From Nitrospirillum sp034653275 (GTDB lineage Bacteria > Pseudomonadota > Alphaproteobacteria > Azospirillales > Azospirillaceae), in contig NZ_JAYEES010000003.1 of assembly GCF_034653275.1 (NCBI RefSeq), positions 2,718,204 to 2,782,203 on the forward strand: a stretch of DNA of 64,000 bases, written 5' to 3'. The notes beneath the pieces were generated by a model that was given only the letters and a program-made list of their open reading frames with translations, was not told the origin of the DNA and ran no database searches. Shown here one piece after another: positions 34,621 through 43,623 of this stretch; position 1 is the first letter of the stretch, and the number at the start of each line of letters is the position of its first letter. A program made the position numbers and the translations under genes.

Positions 34621-37227
34621 ATGCGTAAGATTTTGAGGATGCAGAAATCCGCCTGGGCGGTCCTGCTTCTTCTGGTGCTGGGCAACATCGGCGCGTGGGC
34701 GATCGTCAATCGCCCGGCCGTGGAGCGCCCATGGGCCGGCACCATCGCCGGCGTGGCCTTCGTGCCCTTCCAGGCCAACCAGACCCCGCAGAATGGCGAC
34801 AGCCCCACGGCCGATGACATCAAGCACGACCTGGACGTGGTGGCGCCGCACGTGCAGTCCATCCGTACCTACCAGGTGGGCAACGGCATCGACCAAGTGG
34901 CGCCCATCGCCCTGGAGCGCTACCCCAACCTGACCATCACCCAAGGCGCCTGGCTGTCCAAGGACACCGCCGCCAATGAGGCGGAACTGGCCGGCCTGGT
35001 GCGCGTCGCCCGCGCCTACCCCAACGTGAAGCGGGTCATGGTCGGCAACGAGGTGCTGTTCCGTGACGATTTCAGCGTCGCCCAGCTGATCGACTACATC
35101 CAACGCGTGAAGCGCCAGGTGAACGTGCCGGTGTCCACGGCCGAACCGTCCTACGTCTGGCTGGACCACCCGGAACTGGCCGACGCCTGCGACTTCATCA
35201 CCATCCATCTACTGCCCTACTGGAACAAGGTGTCGGTGGACCGCGCGGTGGAGGACGCCATGGCGGCCTATCGCCAGGTGCAGGAGCGCTTCCCCAACAA
35301 GCACATCCTGATCGGCGAGACCGGCTGGCCGTCCGACGGCGCCTATCGCGGGGCGGCCGAGGCCGGCCTGGTGAACGAGGCCAAGTACATCCGCAGCTTC
35401 CTGAACATCGCCGGCCAGCAGCGCCTGGACTTCTACATCATGGAGGCCTTCGACCAGCCGTGGAAGCGCACGCTGGGCGGCACGGCGGAAACGGCCTGGG
35501 GCATCTGGGACGCCCACCGCCACCAGAAGTTCCCCATGGTGGGCGGCATCCTGGAGGTGCCGTCGTGGCGGGTGCTGTGCGCCATCGCCACCGCCCTGGC
35601 CTTCCTGCCCATGTTCTTCTTCGTGCTGGCCCGCGACGACCTGAAATGGCGCGGCCAGCTGTTCTACGGCTTCCTCATCCAGACGGTGGCGTCGGTCCTG
35701 GTATGGACGGGCACCCAGGCCTTGACCGTGGGGATGGGCACCCTGTCCTTCACCGCCTTTATGGTGCTGATCTTCGCCCAGCTGATCCTGTTCGCCGTCA
35801 TGCTGATCGACGGGCTGGAATTGACGGAGGTGGTGTGGACCCAGCGCTGGAAGCGGCGCTACACGCCGGTGCGGGAGCCGCTGGGCGACTACACCCCCAA
35901 GGTTTCCATCCACGTGCCCTGCTATAACGAGCCGGCGCACATGGTGATCGAGACCCTGGACGCGCTGGCGGCCATGGACTACCCCAACTTCGAAGTTCTG
36001 GTGATCGACAACAACACCAAGGACGAGGCGGTGTGGCGCCCGCTGGAGGAATACTGCGCCAAGCTGGGGCCGCGTTTCCGCTTCTTCCACCTGCCGCGCT
36101 GGCCGGGCTTCAAGGGCGGCGCCCTGAACTTCGGCCTGTCCGTCACCGCCCCCGATGTGGAGGTGGTGGGTGTCATCGACAGCGACTACCAAGTCACGCC
36201 CGACTGGCTGTCGGCCACCATCCCCTATTTCAAGCGGCCGGAGGTCGGCTTCGTCCAGTCGCCGCAGGATTACCGCGACTGGTCCGACGACGCCTTCAAG
36301 TCGATGATCAACTGGGAATACCAGGGCTTTTTCCACATCGGCATGATCCAGCGCAACGAGCGCAACGCCATCATCCAGCACGGCACCATGACTCTGGTGC
36401 GCAAGAGCGCGCTGGACGGCGTGGGCCGCTGGGCCGAGTGGTGCATCTGCGAGGATTCGGAGCTGGGCCTGCGCCTGTTCGAGGAGAAGCTGGAGGCGGT
36501 CTACATGCCCGACAGCTTCGGCCAGGGCTTGGTCCCCGACAGCTTCGCCGGCTACAAGACCCAACGCTTCCGCTGGGCCTATGGCGCCGTGCAGATTCTG
36601 AAGCGCCACTGGCGCGAGATGACGCCGGGCGGCACCAAGCTGACGGCCGGGCAGAAGTATCACTTCATCACCGGCTGGCTGCCCTGGTTCGCCGACGCCG
36701 CCCACATGGGCTTCGTCATCGGCGGCATCATCTGGTCGCTGGGCCTGCTGCTGCTGCCGCAGTGGATCGAGTTTCCGCCCACCGTCTTCATCCTGCCCAC
36801 CCTCAGCGTCTTCTTCTTCAAGGTGCTGTGCGGCCTATGGCTGTATGGGGAGCGGGTGAAGTGCCGCTTCATCGACAAGCTGGGGGCGGCCATCGCCGGC
36901 ATGGCGCTGACCCACACCGTGGGACGCGCCGTGTGGGTGGGCCTGTTCACCAGCGGCCGTCCCTTCGTGCGCACGCCCAAGTGCGAGGACCAGCCGGCCC
37001 TGATCCAGGGCTTCCTGCACGCGCGGGAAGAGGTGGCGCTGATGCTGGGCCTGTGGCTGGCGGCGGCCGCCATCGCCCTGTTGAAGGGCAGCGACAACCG
37101 CGACGCCTATGTCTGGGCCACCATGCTGGTCGTCCAGTCCTTCCCCTATATCGCCGCCCTGTTCCTCAGCACCCTGAACGCCCTGCCCAAGGGCGGCGGG
37201 GCCGAGGCCACCGCCCCGGCGGAATGA
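34621..37227 (+). CDS. Beta-glucan synthase: GH17 domain fused to a GT2 glycosyltransferase
   Basis: 868 aa. An N-terminal anchor helix (AWAVLLLLVLGNIGAWAIV) is followed by a GH17 domain with both family glutamates, VGNEV (E near 144) and IGETGWPS (E near 235). Three or four membrane helices (about 315-410) precede a GT2 domain with IDSDYQ (near 519), CEDSELGLRL (near 609) and QRFRW (near 647). More membrane helices end the protein. It should polymerise glucose from UDP-glucose at the inner membrane, with the GH17 part cutting or transglycosylating, as in NdvB/NdvC-type cyclic beta-1,3-glucan systems. Start ATG 34621 is preceded by GGGGCAGGGG. Confidence 0.9.
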   Translation: MRKILRMQKSAWAVLLLLVLGNIGAWAIVNRPAVERPWAGTIAGVAFVPFQANQTPQNGDSPTADDIKHDLDVVAPHVQSIRTYQVGNGIDQVAPIALERYPNLTITQGAWLSKDTAANEAELAGLVRVARAYPNVKRVMVGNEVLFRDDFSVAQLIDYIQRVKRQVNVPVSTAEPSYVWLDHPELADACDFITIHLLPYWNKVSVDRAVEDAMAAYRQVQERFPNKHILIGETGWPSDGAYRGAAEAGLVNEAKYIRSFLNIAGQQRLDFYIMEAFDQPWKRTLGGTAETAWGIWDAHRHQKFPMVGGILEVPSWRVLCAIATALAFLPMFFFVLARDDLKWRGQLFYGFLIQTVASVLVWTGTQALTVGMGTLSFTAFMVLIFAQLILFAVMLIDGLELTEVVWTQRWKRRYTPVREPLGDYTPKVSIHVPCYNEPAHMVIETLDALAAMDYPNFEVLVIDNNTKDEAVWRPLEEYCAKLGPRFRFFHLPRWPGFKGGALNFGLSVTAPDVEVVGVIDSDYQVTPDWLSATIPYFKRPEVGFVQSPQDYRDWSDDAFKSMINWEYQGFFHIGMIQRNERNAIIQHGTMTLVRKSALDGVGRWAEWCICEDSELGLRLFEEKLEAVYMPDSFGQGLVPDSFAGYKTQRFRWAYGAVQILKRHWREMTPGGTKLTAGQKYHFITGWLPWFADAAHMGFVIGGIIWSLGLLLLPQWIEFPPTVFILPTLSVFFFKVLCGLWLYGERVKCRFIDKLGAAIAGMALTHTVGRAVWVGLFTSGRPFVRTPKCEDQPALIQGFLHAREEVALMLGLWLAAAAIALLKGSDNRDAYVWATMLVVQSFPYIAALFLSTLNALPKGGGAEATAPAE

Positions 37228-37370
37228 GGCGGAAGCCAAGCACCGGAATAGTTCGGGGCGGCGGGGCAACCTGCCGCCCTTTCCTTTTCGGGCACAATTC
37301 CGTGACCAAGACCCCGAGTCGAGGACACACGGCGTGGGGCCGCGCTAAGCTGACGGTGGATCGGCGCCAG

Positions 37371-37427
37371 AGCGCGATCGCTTCAGAGGTCTTCGTCTGA
37401 GGCGAAAATCGCGCGACGGAACAAAAG
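37371..37427 (+). repeat. Dispersed hairpin element, family B, copy B2
   Basis: Matches B1 (13808-13864). Outer stem GCGCGAT/ATCGCGC is perfect. Inner stem CGCTTCAGA/TCTGAGGCG has one U-G pair if the plus strand is transcribed. The conserved tail GCGACGGAACA is followed by a second 12-bp hairpin, 37433-37444 with 37457-37468, with two U-G pairs in the same sense. It sits 80 bases before the SnoaL-like gene. Confidence 0.75.
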
Positions 37428-37507
37428 CTTGGAGGTTTTCTGACACTTCGGCGAACGTCGGAAAGCCTCTGAGAGAGCCGGCCGGAATGCCGCCAACAGG
37501 GGAGGCA

Positions 37508-38014
37508 ATGGTGAAGACCCAAGCGCTTTCATGCCAGGCACCGGAAACCGAAACGGCGGAGGGTGACGCCCATCAACACGAACCCGGCGACACGGACATC
37601 CAGGATGTGCTGGCCGCCAACCGCCGTTTCTACCAGGCCTTCGCGGACCGCGACGTGGCCGGCATGGAAGCCCTGTGGGCGCAGGATCGCGACGTGCGTT
37701 GCGTCCATCCCGGCTGGCCGGCGCTGTCGGGGCGCGAACCCGTGATGCGCAGCTGGCGCGAGCTGCTGGGCAATCCCCGGTCCCCCGGCGTGCGTCACCA
37801 GGGTGAGCAGGCCACGGTGTGCGGCGACATCGGCTGGGTGGTGTGCGAGGAGTTCGTGGCCAACACGGCGCTGGTGGTCACCAACCTGTTCGCCCGGTCG
37901 GGCGGCGGCTGGCGGATGATCCATCACCAGGCGACCCCCATCTCCTCCATCGCCGCGTTCGAGGACGCCAGCGGTTATGAGGATCTGAACGGCCGCCCGC
38001 CGACGCTGCACTAG
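37508..38014 (+). CDS. SnoaL-like/nuclear transport factor 2 family protein
   Basis: 168 aa from ATG 37508 (GGGGAGG just ahead); ATG 37487 is the alternative. The cone-shaped NTF2 fold is indicated by VLAANRRFYQAFADRDVAGMEALWA, then VRCVHPGWPALSGREPVMRSWRELL and GGGWRMIHHQATP near the C-terminus. Close relatives are annotated as DUF4440/SnoaL hydrolase-like proteins with unknown substrates. The first 35 residues look disordered (Glu/Thr/His-rich). Confidence 0.88.
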   Translation: MVKTQALSCQAPETETAEGDAHQHEPGDTDIQDVLAANRRFYQAFADRDVAGMEALWAQDRDVRCVHPGWPALSGREPVMRSWRELLGNPRSPGVRHQGEQATVCGDIGWVVCEEFVANTALVVTNLFARSGGGWRMIHHQATPISSIAAFEDASGYEDLNGRPPTLH

Positions 38015-38094
38015 GCCGGCACTGCAACGGGCCGATGCCGTATTAGTACGACAAATTCGATCTGCGTCCTTGCGGCCGCCCCGCTTTTCCGTAC

Positions 38095-38108
38095 TGTTAT
38101 CGCTAACA
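38095..38108. promoter_or_regulatory. LacI/GalR-type operator candidate upstream of the alpha-galactosidase
   Basis: TGTTATCGCTAACA: arms TGTTA/TAACA around a central CG, one mismatched pair. It ends 22 bases before the gene start, where a bound repressor would block transcription. Confidence 0.6.
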
Positions 38109-38130
38109 ATATGGAAAGGGAGAGGACCCC

Positions 38131-39507
38131 ATGCGGCGTTGGCTGCGCATCGCGAGCTTGTTACCGACCTTACTGGCCGCCGGCACGGCGTTGGCGGCAC
38201 CGCCCGCGTCCAAGTCGCCGGCCCCCACGCCCCCCATGGGATGGAACAGTTGGGACGCCTACGGCTTCACCGTCGACGAGGCCGACTTCAAGGCCAACGC
38301 GGGCGTCCTGGCGACGCTGAAGCCCTATGGCTGGACCTACGCTGTGGTGGATGAAGGCTGGTACATGGCCGACCCCTTCGGCAAGTCGCTGGCGGAGCGG
38401 CAGTACCTGCTGGACGGCAACGGCCTGCTGGTCCCCGTCCCCGCCCGCTTCCCCTCGGCCGCCGGCGGCCAGGGCTTCAAGCCGCTGGCCGACTGGCTGC
38501 ATGCCCAGGGCCTGAAGTTCGGCCTGCACATCGTGCGCGGCATCCCCAAGCAGGCCGTGGAGCGGAATACGCCGGTGGCCGGGTCGTCCTTCCATGCCAC
38601 CGACGCGGCGGACACCGCCGACACCTGCCCCTGGGACGATGGCAACTATGGCGTGCGCGACACGCCGGCGGGCCAGGCCTACTACGATTCGATGATGGCC
38701 CAGTACGCGCGGTGGGGGCTGGATTTCCTGAAAGTCGACTGCATCGCCGACCACCCCTACAAGGTCAGTGAAATCCGGCAGATCAGCAGCGCCATCGCCA
38801 AGACGGGACGGCCCATCGTGCTGAGCCTGTCCCCCGGGCCCACCAACCTGTCCCACGCGGATGAGATCAGCCGCTATGGCCAGATGTGGCGCATCACCAA
38901 CGACGTCTGGGACGGCTGGACCTTCCCGCATGACAAGCCCACGGACGGCTTCCCCTATGGCTTGCGGGACCTGTTCGACGTGCTGCCGGGCTGGGCGCCC
39001 CACGCCAAGCATGGCCGCTGGCCCGACGCCGACATGCTGCCCCTGGGCGCGCTGGAACCCCACCCCGGCTGGGGCGACCCGCGCCAGTCACGGCTGACGG
39101 CGGACGAGCAGCGCACCCAGGTGACCCTGTGGGCCATCGCCCGGTCGCCCCTGATCCTGGGCGCCAACCTCACCAAGCTGGACGAGGCCACGCGCGCCCT
39201 GATCACCAACCGCGCCGTCATCCAGGTGGACCAGACGGCCACGGAAAGCCACCCCGTGACCGACCTGCCCGCCGGTTTCGAGAACGCGCGCGTCTGGCTG
39301 GCCACGGGCGCCAAGGGCCAGCGCTACCTGGCCCTGTTCAACCTGGGCGACAAGCCGTCGAGGCTGTCGGCGTCCTGGGGGAAGCTGGGCCTGGCCGGCG
39401 GCGGCCTCGCCGCCCACGACCTGTGGACGGGCAAGGCCCTGCCGGCGGCGGACAGCCTGAGCGTCACGCTGCCCGCGCACGGCAGCGCGCTTTATGAAGT
39501 GAAGTAA
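38131..39507 (+). CDS. Alpha-galactosidase, GH27 family, exported
   Basis: 458 aa. Signal peptide (IASLLPTLLAAGTALAAP) then TPPMGWNSWDAYGF, the GH27 hallmark. The nucleophile aspartate is in LDFLKVDC and the acid/base is expected in MWRITNDVWDGW. The WAIARSPLILGANLTKLD segment and a C-terminal beta domain (QRYLALFNLGDKPSRLS) follow family order. It should remove terminal alpha-galactose from oligosaccharides in the periplasm or outside. A LacI-type palindrome is just upstream. Confidence 0.94.
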   Translation: MRRWLRIASLLPTLLAAGTALAAPPASKSPAPTPPMGWNSWDAYGFTVDEADFKANAGVLATLKPYGWTYAVVDEGWYMADPFGKSLAERQYLLDGNGLLVPVPARFPSAAGGQGFKPLADWLHAQGLKFGLHIVRGIPKQAVERNTPVAGSSFHATDAADTADTCPWDDGNYGVRDTPAGQAYYDSMMAQYARWGLDFLKVDCIADHPYKVSEIRQISSAIAKTGRPIVLSLSPGPTNLSHADEISRYGQMWRITNDVWDGWTFPHDKPTDGFPYGLRDLFDVLPGWAPHAKHGRWPDADMLPLGALEPHPGWGDPRQSRLTADEQRTQVTLWAIARSPLILGANLTKLDEATRALITNRAVIQVDQTATESHPVTDLPAGFENARVWLATGAKGQRYLALFNLGDKPSRLSASWGKLGLAGGGLAAHDLWTGKALPAADSLSVTLPAHGSALYEVK

Positions 39508-39524
39508 ATCCCCGAAGGAGAGCT

Positions 39525-39547
39525 TGCGCCGGGCTATTCCCGGCGCA
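39525..39547. terminator. Terminator-like stem between convergent genes
   Basis: Perfect 9-bp stem TGCGCCGGG/CCCGGCGCA with loop CTATT. It includes the stop codon of the phosphatase gene and lies 18 bases after the alpha-galactosidase stop. No T-run. Confidence 0.45.
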
Positions 39548-40315
39548 GCACCTTGTCCGCCAGCACGCTGGCCCACCAGCGCGTCATGAAGGTCTTCTTG
39601 AACTCGGGCGGGTCGTAGACGTCGTCCACCCAGGCGTAGAAGGCGTCGACGCTGGGTTCGATCTTACGGGCCTTGGCATAGGCCAGGAAGGTCTCGAAGA
39701 AGTGGTCGAGAATGCCGGTCTTGGCGTGGCGCAAGTGGCCGTACTTGGGGCTGAGCTGGCCCAGCGCCGTTTCCAGCGGCACGCCCTCATGCACGAACTG
39801 GTACAGCACGCTCATGAAGCCGACGCGGTCGGACCCGGCCTTGCAGTGCATGAGCACGGGGTACTGGGCGTCGCGCCAGATCTGCCGCGCCTGGTGCAGG
39901 ATGTGCTTCTTGGGCGCGTCGCGCGAATTGACGGGGAAGTTCACCAGGGTCAGGCCGTGGCGCGTGCAGGCTTCATCCTCCAGCACCCAGGAGCCGCAAT
40001 TATCGCGGCGGCCGCGCAGGTTGATGACGGTGCGCACGCCCAGGCGGGCCGCCTGGGCGATGTGGCGTGGCGTCGGCTGGCTGGACCGGTACAACCGCGG
40101 CGAAATCTTGAACATGTTCTTGTAGATCATGCGGATGAACGCGTGATCCTTGAAGAAGCTGTTCAGATAGCGCTTGAAGCCGCGAATCTGGTTCAGCGGC
40201 ACGGCGGCCTGGGCGGGGGCGGGCTGCCCCCCGGCGCGGGGTGGGAGGGCGGCGCCCCGGGGCCGGCCGCCGGCATCTTGTCCACCGTCGCGGCCTGCAG
40301 CCGATAGTCCGTCAT
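39534..40315 (-). CDS. Tyrosine/dual-specificity phosphatase-like protein, frameshifted near the N-terminus
   Basis: About 260 aa when repaired. The P-loop HCKAGSDRVG is a full CX5R phosphatase motif, and RSSQPTPRHIAQAARLGVRTVINLRG matches the DSP/DUF442 lead-in. The general acid may lie in VNSRDAPKK. The given frame opens upstream to 40352 with codons unlike this genome. A better N-terminus (MTDYRLQAATVDKMPAAG) starts at ATG 40315 in another frame and joins if the six-C run 40227-40232 gains one base. The C-terminal part resembles phosphatases acting in envelope or cell-cycle control; the target is unknown. Confidence 0.82.
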
Positions 40316-40501
40316 CGCGTGCACTTGTCCTAAAGCAAAGGCAGGAAACCACCGGCCCACCGTCCCAGGGGATCAGTCAGGCATACGGCCCCTATATAGG
40401 GTGTTTGCCCGCCGGGGGCGAGGGGCCTCGCGCGCATGGGCGCATCGACCGCAGGCCCGCGCTGGTGGATATAATGGATTAAGCGCGCCGGATACGGCCG
40501 G

Positions 40502-40990
40502 TCAGCGCGCCATGGGGCGGACATGGCTGGCGTCCAGCCGATCCAGCCGATCAAAGAAGGGTGCCACCACCGACCGGTCCTCCTTGGTTTCCTGCTCCAG
40601 GGCGGCGCGATCATGCTCCGTCCAGCGGACCAGGGTGGCCATCTCCTGCCGCTCGAAGGCGCTGAGGCTGGAGGCGGACGCCAGCTTCTGCGCCGCCGCC
40701 CCTTTTTCCACCGGCTCCTCCGCCGCGCGGGCCGCTTGGCGGGCGGCCAGCACGCGCTGGGTCACCTGGCGCCAACGCCGCTCGTCAAAGCCATACTTGG
40801 CCAGCAGGGATTTCCCCTCCGGCCCCGGGTGGGCCAGCAGGACGAAAGCCGGTTGCCCATCGTCCGGCGCGGACGCGACCAGGGCCTCCGCCGCGGTCAC
40901 GTAGCGGCCAACCTCGGCGGCGTCCAAACGCTCATGCGCCAGCATCGGCGCGGATACCATCAGAACCACTAACGCGGCTGCGAAACGCAT
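40502..40990 (-). CDS. Exported protein of unknown function
   Basis: 162 aa. Signal peptide MRFAAALVVLMVSAPMLA. The mature part is helical and charged (FDERRWRQVTQRVLAARQAARAAEEPVEK, in pieces) and ends in LDRLDASHVRPMAR. No family is recognised; spacing of hydrophobic residues suggests a small helical bundle. It is upstream of the phosphatase on the same strand with about 185 bases between. Confidence 0.75.
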   Translation of the reverse strand: MRFAAALVVLMVSAPMLAHERLDAAEVGRYVTAAEALVASAPDDGQPAFVLLAHPGPEGKSLLAKYGFDERRWRQVTQRVLAARQAARAAEEPVEKGAAAQKLASASSLSAFERQEMATLVRWTEHDRAALEQETKEDRSVVAPFFDRLDRLDASHVRPMAR

Positions 40991-41258
40991 CGTTTGCCCC
41001 CAAACGTTCGCGCGCCAAATGTGATTGTTTCTTATATCGGGCGCGCAACGACATTTCCAGCGGAAAGCCTGTAAGTGGAGAGTAGAATTGAAGAATTATG
41101 GCGGGGGTATGGCCGGCGACGCCCCCGGCGCGCACTCTTCCGGAGAGCGCGCAAGGACAGGCCTGCGGCGGGAGCGCGCATGCCCCTTGAATGATGCCAT
41201 GCCGTGCCCTAGGGTCCCGTCGCACCCATGGGTTTCATTTAGGATAAGACGTAGCCCC

Positions 41259-42638
41259 GTGTCCCGCTTCACCGCCCGTCTTCTTGCCGCCGGCACCGCC
41301 CTGGTCCTGGCCGGTTCCGCCCTTGCCCAGACCACTCCCCAGCCGGATCAGACCTCGGGGGGCCAAGCGCCGGCCGGTGGTGGCGACAGCGGCGGCCTGA
41401 TCCTGCCGGGCGCCATCTCCTCCGGTTCCAGCGTGGCCGCGCCGCAGCAGGCGCCCGTGCCGACCGGCCCGGCCGCCGGCCCCGCGGCGGGCCCGGCACT
41501 GGGCCCCAGCGCCGGCCCGCGCCAGGCCCCGGCCGCGCAGGCCCCGATCGCCGGCCCTGCCGTAGGCCCCAGCGCCGGCCCGGCCGCTCCCTCTGGCGCG
41601 CCGGCCGCTTCCAAGGTGGGCACGGTCACCGGCAACTGGCAGGTGGGCCCGCAGGTCTACACCGACGGCAGCTTCAAGCTGTGCGAGGCGCAGGCCAGCT
41701 TCGACAACGGCCTGGCGCTGGTCTTCCTGGCCCTGCCCGTGCCGCAGGCCGAGCAGCAGGCGAAGAAGCTGCCGCCCAAGATCATCAACCTGGTGATCGG
41801 CGTGCCCGGCGCCAACATGCCGCCGGGCCAGGGCCCGGCCATCAAGCTGAAGCTGGACGGCAAGCTGGAGCAGACGCGCGGTTCGCAGGTCATCCAGCCC
41901 AACGCCATCATGACCGGCTTCGACCCCATGGACGCCAACTTCACCAAGGCGTTGCAGGCGGCCAACAAGCTGGAGATCACCAGCCCCAACGACACCGCCA
42001 CCTTCGTGCTGAAGGGCGGCACCAAGGCGTTCAAGGACCTGAACGCCTGCTTCGACCAGGCCATGGCCGGCAAGCTGCAGCTGCCCGCCCCACCGCCCGC
42101 CATCCCGCCGGCCTTCGCCGCCCTGCTGATGGATGCCGGCCTGAAGGACGCCCACCCCCTGCCCGTCGACAAGATGTCGCCGCAGGAACGGCCGGGCGAT
42201 TTCGCCTGGGCCATCCAGAAGGACGTCATCGGCTCGCTGCGCTCGGTGGGCCTGAAGCCCGAGGCCGGCGACCTGGAAAAGATCATGCAGAACTACCTGG
42301 ACAGCCTATCCAAGGGCTGCCAGGGCACCTACACCCCGACCAAGGGCAAGCTGGAGAAGCTGCTGCAGATCGACATGCAGACCGGTTCCGCCAGCTGCAA
42401 GACGGACAAGGGTGAGTTCTACGCCAACCTGATCCTGTACCTGACCAAGGACCGGCAGCTGTTCATCATCTCGCATGAGGCGCCGGTGGCATCCAAGGCC
42501 GTGGCCGACAACGCCGGCACCGCCATCGCCGGCGTGCTGCGCAAGAAGGCCAACGAACCGCCGCCCGCGCAAGGCGCGCAGCAGCAGCAGCCCGCCGCCG
42601 GTCCCCGCCCGGCCGCCGGCCCGCGTAAGCAGCAGTGA
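41259..42638 (+). CDS. Exported protein of unknown function with GPxAGP-rich linker
   Basis: 459 aa from GTG 41259, which gives a signal peptide (SRFTARLLAAGTALVLAGSALAQ, in part). Residues about 25-120 are low complexity with repeated GPAAGPALGPSAGP units. The globular part from about 125 has VGPQVYTDGSFKLCEAQASF and cysteines suited to disulfides (KLCEAQ, NACFDQ, KGCQGT, ASCKTD). A Gln/Pro/Ala tail ends the protein. Periplasmic; function unknown. It ends at a strong terminator. Confidence 0.8.
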   Translation: MSRFTARLLAAGTALVLAGSALAQTTPQPDQTSGGQAPAGGGDSGGLILPGAISSGSSVAAPQQAPVPTGPAAGPAAGPALGPSAGPRQAPAAQAPIAGPAVGPSAGPAAPSGAPAASKVGTVTGNWQVGPQVYTDGSFKLCEAQASFDNGLALVFLALPVPQAEQQAKKLPPKIINLVIGVPGANMPPGQGPAIKLKLDGKLEQTRGSQVIQPNAIMTGFDPMDANFTKALQAANKLEITSPNDTATFVLKGGTKAFKDLNACFDQAMAGKLQLPAPPPAIPPAFAALLMDAGLKDAHPLPVDKMSPQERPGDFAWAIQKDVIGSLRSVGLKPEAGDLEKIMQNYLDSLSKGCQGTYTPTKGKLEKLLQIDMQTGSASCKTDKGEFYANLILYLTKDRQLFIISHEAPVASKAVADNAGTAIAGVLRKKANEPPPAQGAQQQQPAAGPRPAAGPRKQQ

Positions 42639-42665
42639 TCCTCAGCCATCCGGCTGAAATGGAAA

Positions 42666-42700
42666 CGGGAGGGGCCAACACCCCTCCTGTTTGTTTTTGT
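42666..42700 (+). terminator. Rho-independent terminator
   Basis: CGGGAGGGG paired with CCCCTCCTG (one G-U), followed by TTTGTTTTTGT, 28 bases after the stop of the exported protein gene. Confidence 0.85.
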
Positions 42701-42715
42701 GTGGAACCAGAACCT

Positions 42716-42810
42716 AGGCCGCGACTGCGGCCGCCGGAGCATTCCGGGGAGCATCAGCGGACTGGAATGCGAGGATAGCCAAGGGCTGGATGGCCCGCCG
42801 GCGCTTGAGG
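42716..42810 (+). repeat. Dispersed structured element, family A, copy A3
   Basis: Between a terminator and the 3' end of the DUF1194 gene (9 bases from its stop). Stems: 42717-42722 with 42727-42732 (GGCCGC/GCGGCC), 42739-42745 with 42764-42770 (GCATTCC/GGAATGC), and 42783-42787 with 42792-42796 (GGGCT/GGCCC, one U-G in plus-strand RNA). Confidence 0.75.
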
Positions 42811-42819
42811 AACAGAAAA

Positions 42820-43578
42820 CTACACCACTTCCCGCACCAGCTTGGACAGGAAGGCGTCGGCGAAGGCGTGGCGGTTGGCGGCGGTGATGACGAAGGCGTC
42901 GTCCCCCGCCACCACGTTCTCGCGGTAGTAGGGTTCCAGCCAGTCGTATTCGTCCAGGATGACCAGGCCGTTCACGCCCACGCCGGCGGCCTGGGCGTGC
43001 GCCCGGGCGGAACGCGGATCGATGCCGCCGTTGTTGAAGCCGTTGCTGACCAAGTCGATGGTCCGCCGGTCGGCGCTATAGGGGCAGGCATCCAGCTGCC
43101 GCACCGCCTGGACGATGCAATCCCCCAACGCCGTGTTGCCGCCCATGGCGACGCCGGGTGCGGCGTCGATGCGGTCGGCCAGGGCCAGCGCGTCCTGGGT
43201 CCCGGCCAGCAGGGTCCACGGCACCAGGGTGGTCAAGGTGCCGGGGCCGGAGAACAGGGCCAGTTGCACGGCCACCTTGCCCTTCGGACCGCCGGCCAAG
43301 GCCTGATGCACCGCCTTGTCGCGGAAGGCCGCGGCGTGGCCGCGCAGCTGGAAGTCCAGCATCACCTTGGAAATGCTGGCGGAGCTATCGACCGCCATCA
43401 CCAGGGCCAAGTCCACCGGCGTGCCGCCGGCCCCCGCCCCACCGGCCCGCGCCCACGCCCGGCCCGTCAGGGCGGGGGCGGCCAGCGCCGCCCCCATACC
43501 GGCCAGCAGCGCGCGCCGTGTCGGCGCGACCGTCCCCTGGCCCACCATTTGGCCACCCTTACTCACGTCTCGTCCCAT
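42820..43578 (-). CDS. DUF1194 (von Willebrand factor A-like) protein with Tat signal
   Basis: 252 aa. A twin-arginine signal (PTRRALLAGMGAALAAPAL) precedes a VWA-like domain whose metal-site motif is AVDSSASIS (DxSxS). GGNTALGDCIVQAVRQLDACPYSADRRTIDLVSNGFNN (in pieces) and AAGVGVNGLVILDEYDWLEPYY match the DUF1194 family. Export by Tat suggests a folded periplasmic metal-binding protein; partners unknown. Its 3' end abuts structured element A3. Confidence 0.9.
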   Translation of the reverse strand: MGRDVSKGGQMVGQGTVAPTRRALLAGMGAALAAPALTGRAWARAGGAGAGGTPVDLALVMAVDSSASISKVMLDFQLRGHAAAFRDKAVHQALAGGPKGKVAVQLALFSGPGTLTTLVPWTLLAGTQDALALADRIDAAPGVAMGGNTALGDCIVQAVRQLDACPYSADRRTIDLVSNGFNNGGIDPRSARAHAQAAGVGVNGLVILDEYDWLEPYYRENVVAGDDAFVITAANRHAFADAFLSKLVREVV

Positions 43579-43623
43579 CTACCCGTCAGTCCCATGGAGA
43601 CACGCGGCGGCACCTGGGCGGGA

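Noticed and set aside
40991..41258. Possible small RNA or leader before the GPxAGP-rich exported protein
   Set aside because: Several GCGCGC-rich partial palindromes, but no consistent fold and no second copy to test pairing.
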